Source: Paracoccaceae bacterium
Lineage (GTDB): Bacteria; Pseudomonadota; Alphaproteobacteria; Rhodobacterales; Rhodobacteraceae
Reading direction: 5' to 3'
Assembly (NCBI GenBank): GCA_023254015.1
Contig: JALQYS010000302.1
Span: 1-5,275, forward strand
DNA: 5,275 nucleotides
A model generated the notes under the pieces. The model was given only the letters and a program-made list of their open reading frames with translations, had not been told where the DNA came from and made no database searches. The position numbers and the translations under genes are program-made. Below are positions 4,286 through 5,275 of the stretch, one piece after another. Positions within the stretch are counted from its first letter, which is position 1. Each line of letters opens with the position of its first letter.

Positions 4286-5275
4286 TCAGTTCCCCTCGGT
4301 CGGCTGTTGCGCCTCGATCGCGCGCCATTTCGCGACGTTCTCGTTATGCTCCTGCAGCGTCTCGGCAAAGGCATGCCCGCCCGTGCCATCGGCCACAAAG
4401 TAGAGATAATCCGTCTCATCCGGATTCAGCGCCGCAGCAATCGCTGCCCGCCCCGGATTGGCAATCGGCCCCGGCGGCAGTCCGTCGATGACATAGGTGT
4501 TATAGGGCGTCTCGCGGCGCAGCTCGCTCTGGCGCAGGCCCCGGCCCAGAACCCCTTCGCCCTTGGTGATGCCATAGATCACTGCCGGGTCGGTCTGCAG
4601 ACGCATCCCCTGCCGAAGCCGGTTGACGAACACGCTGGCAACCCGCCCGCGTTCCTCGGCGATCCCGGTTTCCTTCTCCACGATCGAGGCCATGACCATC
4701 GCCGCCCCTGGTGTGTCATAGGGCAGGTCCGCCGCCCGTGTGGCCCAAAGCTCGGCGATGATCCGCGCCTGCCGGTCGGTCATCTCGGCCAGAAGGCCGG
4801 CACGGTCCGCGCCCCGGTCCACCTCATAGCTGTCGGGGGCAAGGCTGCCCTCGGGCGGCACCTGCTCGATCTTGCCTTCCAGGAAATCGGCCCGCTTCAG
4901 GCCCTCGACCACCTGCCAGCTGGTCACCCCTTCGGCCACCGTGATCCGCCAGCGGATGTCATCGGCGTTGGCCGCCTCCAGATACTCCGCCGGGGCCGCC
5001 TCGGCCGCCGGATCGAACTTCACCACCTCGACATAGCGGTTGGTCGCCGCGTCCAGTTCCCGCAGCACCACATCGGTCGCCGTCACGCTGATGCGGAAAT
5101 TCACCTCGCGCCCGCAGGTCGATTGCCCGCCAACTGTCAGCTGGTCGATCACCTGCGCCATGGAAGAGCCCGGCTGGATCAGGTAACTGCCGAATTTCAG
5201 CAGACTGGCCTTGTCGGAATACTCTGCCCCGATGCGGAAGATGCGCGCGTCGCTCACCGCGCCCTGTGCCTCCAG
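4286..5275 (-). CDS. mltG: Endolytic murein transglycosylase MltG (YceG family), 5' end outside window
   Basis: The C-terminal ~329 codons of an MltG-type lytic transglycosylase, an inner-membrane enzyme that cleaves nascent peptidoglycan strands and helps set glycan length. The frame is open to the right edge (codons before the GTG at 5257 read L-E-A-Q-G-A), so that GTG is internal. The expected N-terminal membrane helix and first ~50-60 residues lie outside. Counting from that GTG, family hallmarks are a substrate-binding subdomain segment LAPDSYEV (139-146), the catalytic motif MASIVEKETG (189-198, Glu194/Glu196), VNRLRQGMRLQTDPAVIYGI (211-230), YNTYVIDGLPPGPIANPGR (252-270) and the C-terminal ADGTGGHAF (289-297). 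An extended stretch at about residues 50-105 is, as I recall, usual for Rhodobacterales members of the family. Older databases call this family aminodeoxychorismate lyase-like. It ends in its own terminator (T1) and is not part of the GTA operon. Confidence 0.96.
   Translation of the reverse strand: MEAQGAVSDARIFRIGAEYSDKASLLKFGSYLIQPGSSMAQVIDQLTVGGQSTCGREVNFRISVTATDVVLRELDAATNRYVEVVKFDPAAEAAPAEYLEAANADDIRWRITVAEGVTSWQVVEGLKRADFLEGKIEQVPPEGSLAPDSYEVDRGADRAGLLAEMTDRQARIIAELWATRAADLPYDTPGAAMVMASIVEKETGIAEERGRVASVFVNRLRQGMRLQTDPAVIYGITKGEGVLGRGLRQSELRRETPYNTYVIDGLPPGPIANPGRAAIAAALNPDETDYLYFVADGTGGHAFAETLQEHNENVAKWRAIEAQQPTEGN

Noticed and set aside
5255..5257. GTG at 5257 as the true start of mltG
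   Set aside because: The frame stays open to the window edge with family-like residues, and the expected membrane helix would be missing, so this GTG is internal.
1..5275. CRISPR array, tRNA/rRNA gene, insertion sequence or prophage attachment site
   Set aside because: I saw no regularly spaced direct repeats, no tRNA-like cloverleaf, no transposase or terminal inverted repeats, and no duplicated att-like sequence.

Overview
The window is high-GC chromosomal DNA from an alphaproteobacterium, almost certainly a member of the Rhodobacterales (Rhodobacter/Paracoccaceae type). All recognisable genes lie on the minus strand. Reading along that strand (right to left), the window holds the C-terminal ~329 codons of an MltG/YceG-type endolytic murein transglycosylase, then a ~240-bp regulatory intergenic region, then the head-assembly half of a gene transfer agent (GTA) cluster. 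The GTA genes are in the canonical Rhodobacter capsulatus RcGTA order: g1 (small terminase), g2 (large terminase), g3 (HK97-type portal), g3.5 (small membrane protein), g4 (prohead protease) and the start of g5 (HK97-fold major capsid, cut by the window edge).

Layout in coordinates: g5 1-259 (partial), g4 294-845, g3.5 855-1097, g3 1094-2311, a 114-bp intercistronic gap 2312-2425, g2 2426-3772, g1 3723-4043, regulatory region 4044-4285, mltG 4286-5275 (5' end outside the window). The GTA genes form one tightly packed operon: g1/g2 overlap by 50 bp, g3/g3.5 overlap by 4 bp (GTGA), and g3.5/g4 and g4/g5 are separated by 9 and 34 bp. Together they make a procapsid (g5 shell, g3 portal, g4 maturation protease) and a headful DNA-packaging motor (g1 + g2). 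Known GTAs use this machinery to package random host DNA rather than the element's own genome. Every reading frame is intact, and no integrase, repressor, att site or transposase is visible, which fits a domesticated, vertically inherited element rather than an active prophage.

The most interesting stretch is the ~130 bp between mltG and g1. On the minus strand it reads in order: an intrinsic terminator closing mltG (4177-4211), a sigma70-like promoter with a good -35 and 17-bp spacing (4145-4173), a perfect 6-bp inverted repeat covering the -10 and predicted start (4136-4151), a second strong intrinsic terminator (4081-4119), and then g1. If the promoter is the GTA promoter, the second terminator lies inside the leader of the GTA operon, which would imply attenuation or antitermination. 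A 30-codon frame starting almost exactly at the predicted +1 spans that terminator and ends 1 nt before the g1 start. These regulatory readings are inference from sequence and need transcript mapping. The gene content itself is a known system (RcGTA-like), not a new one.
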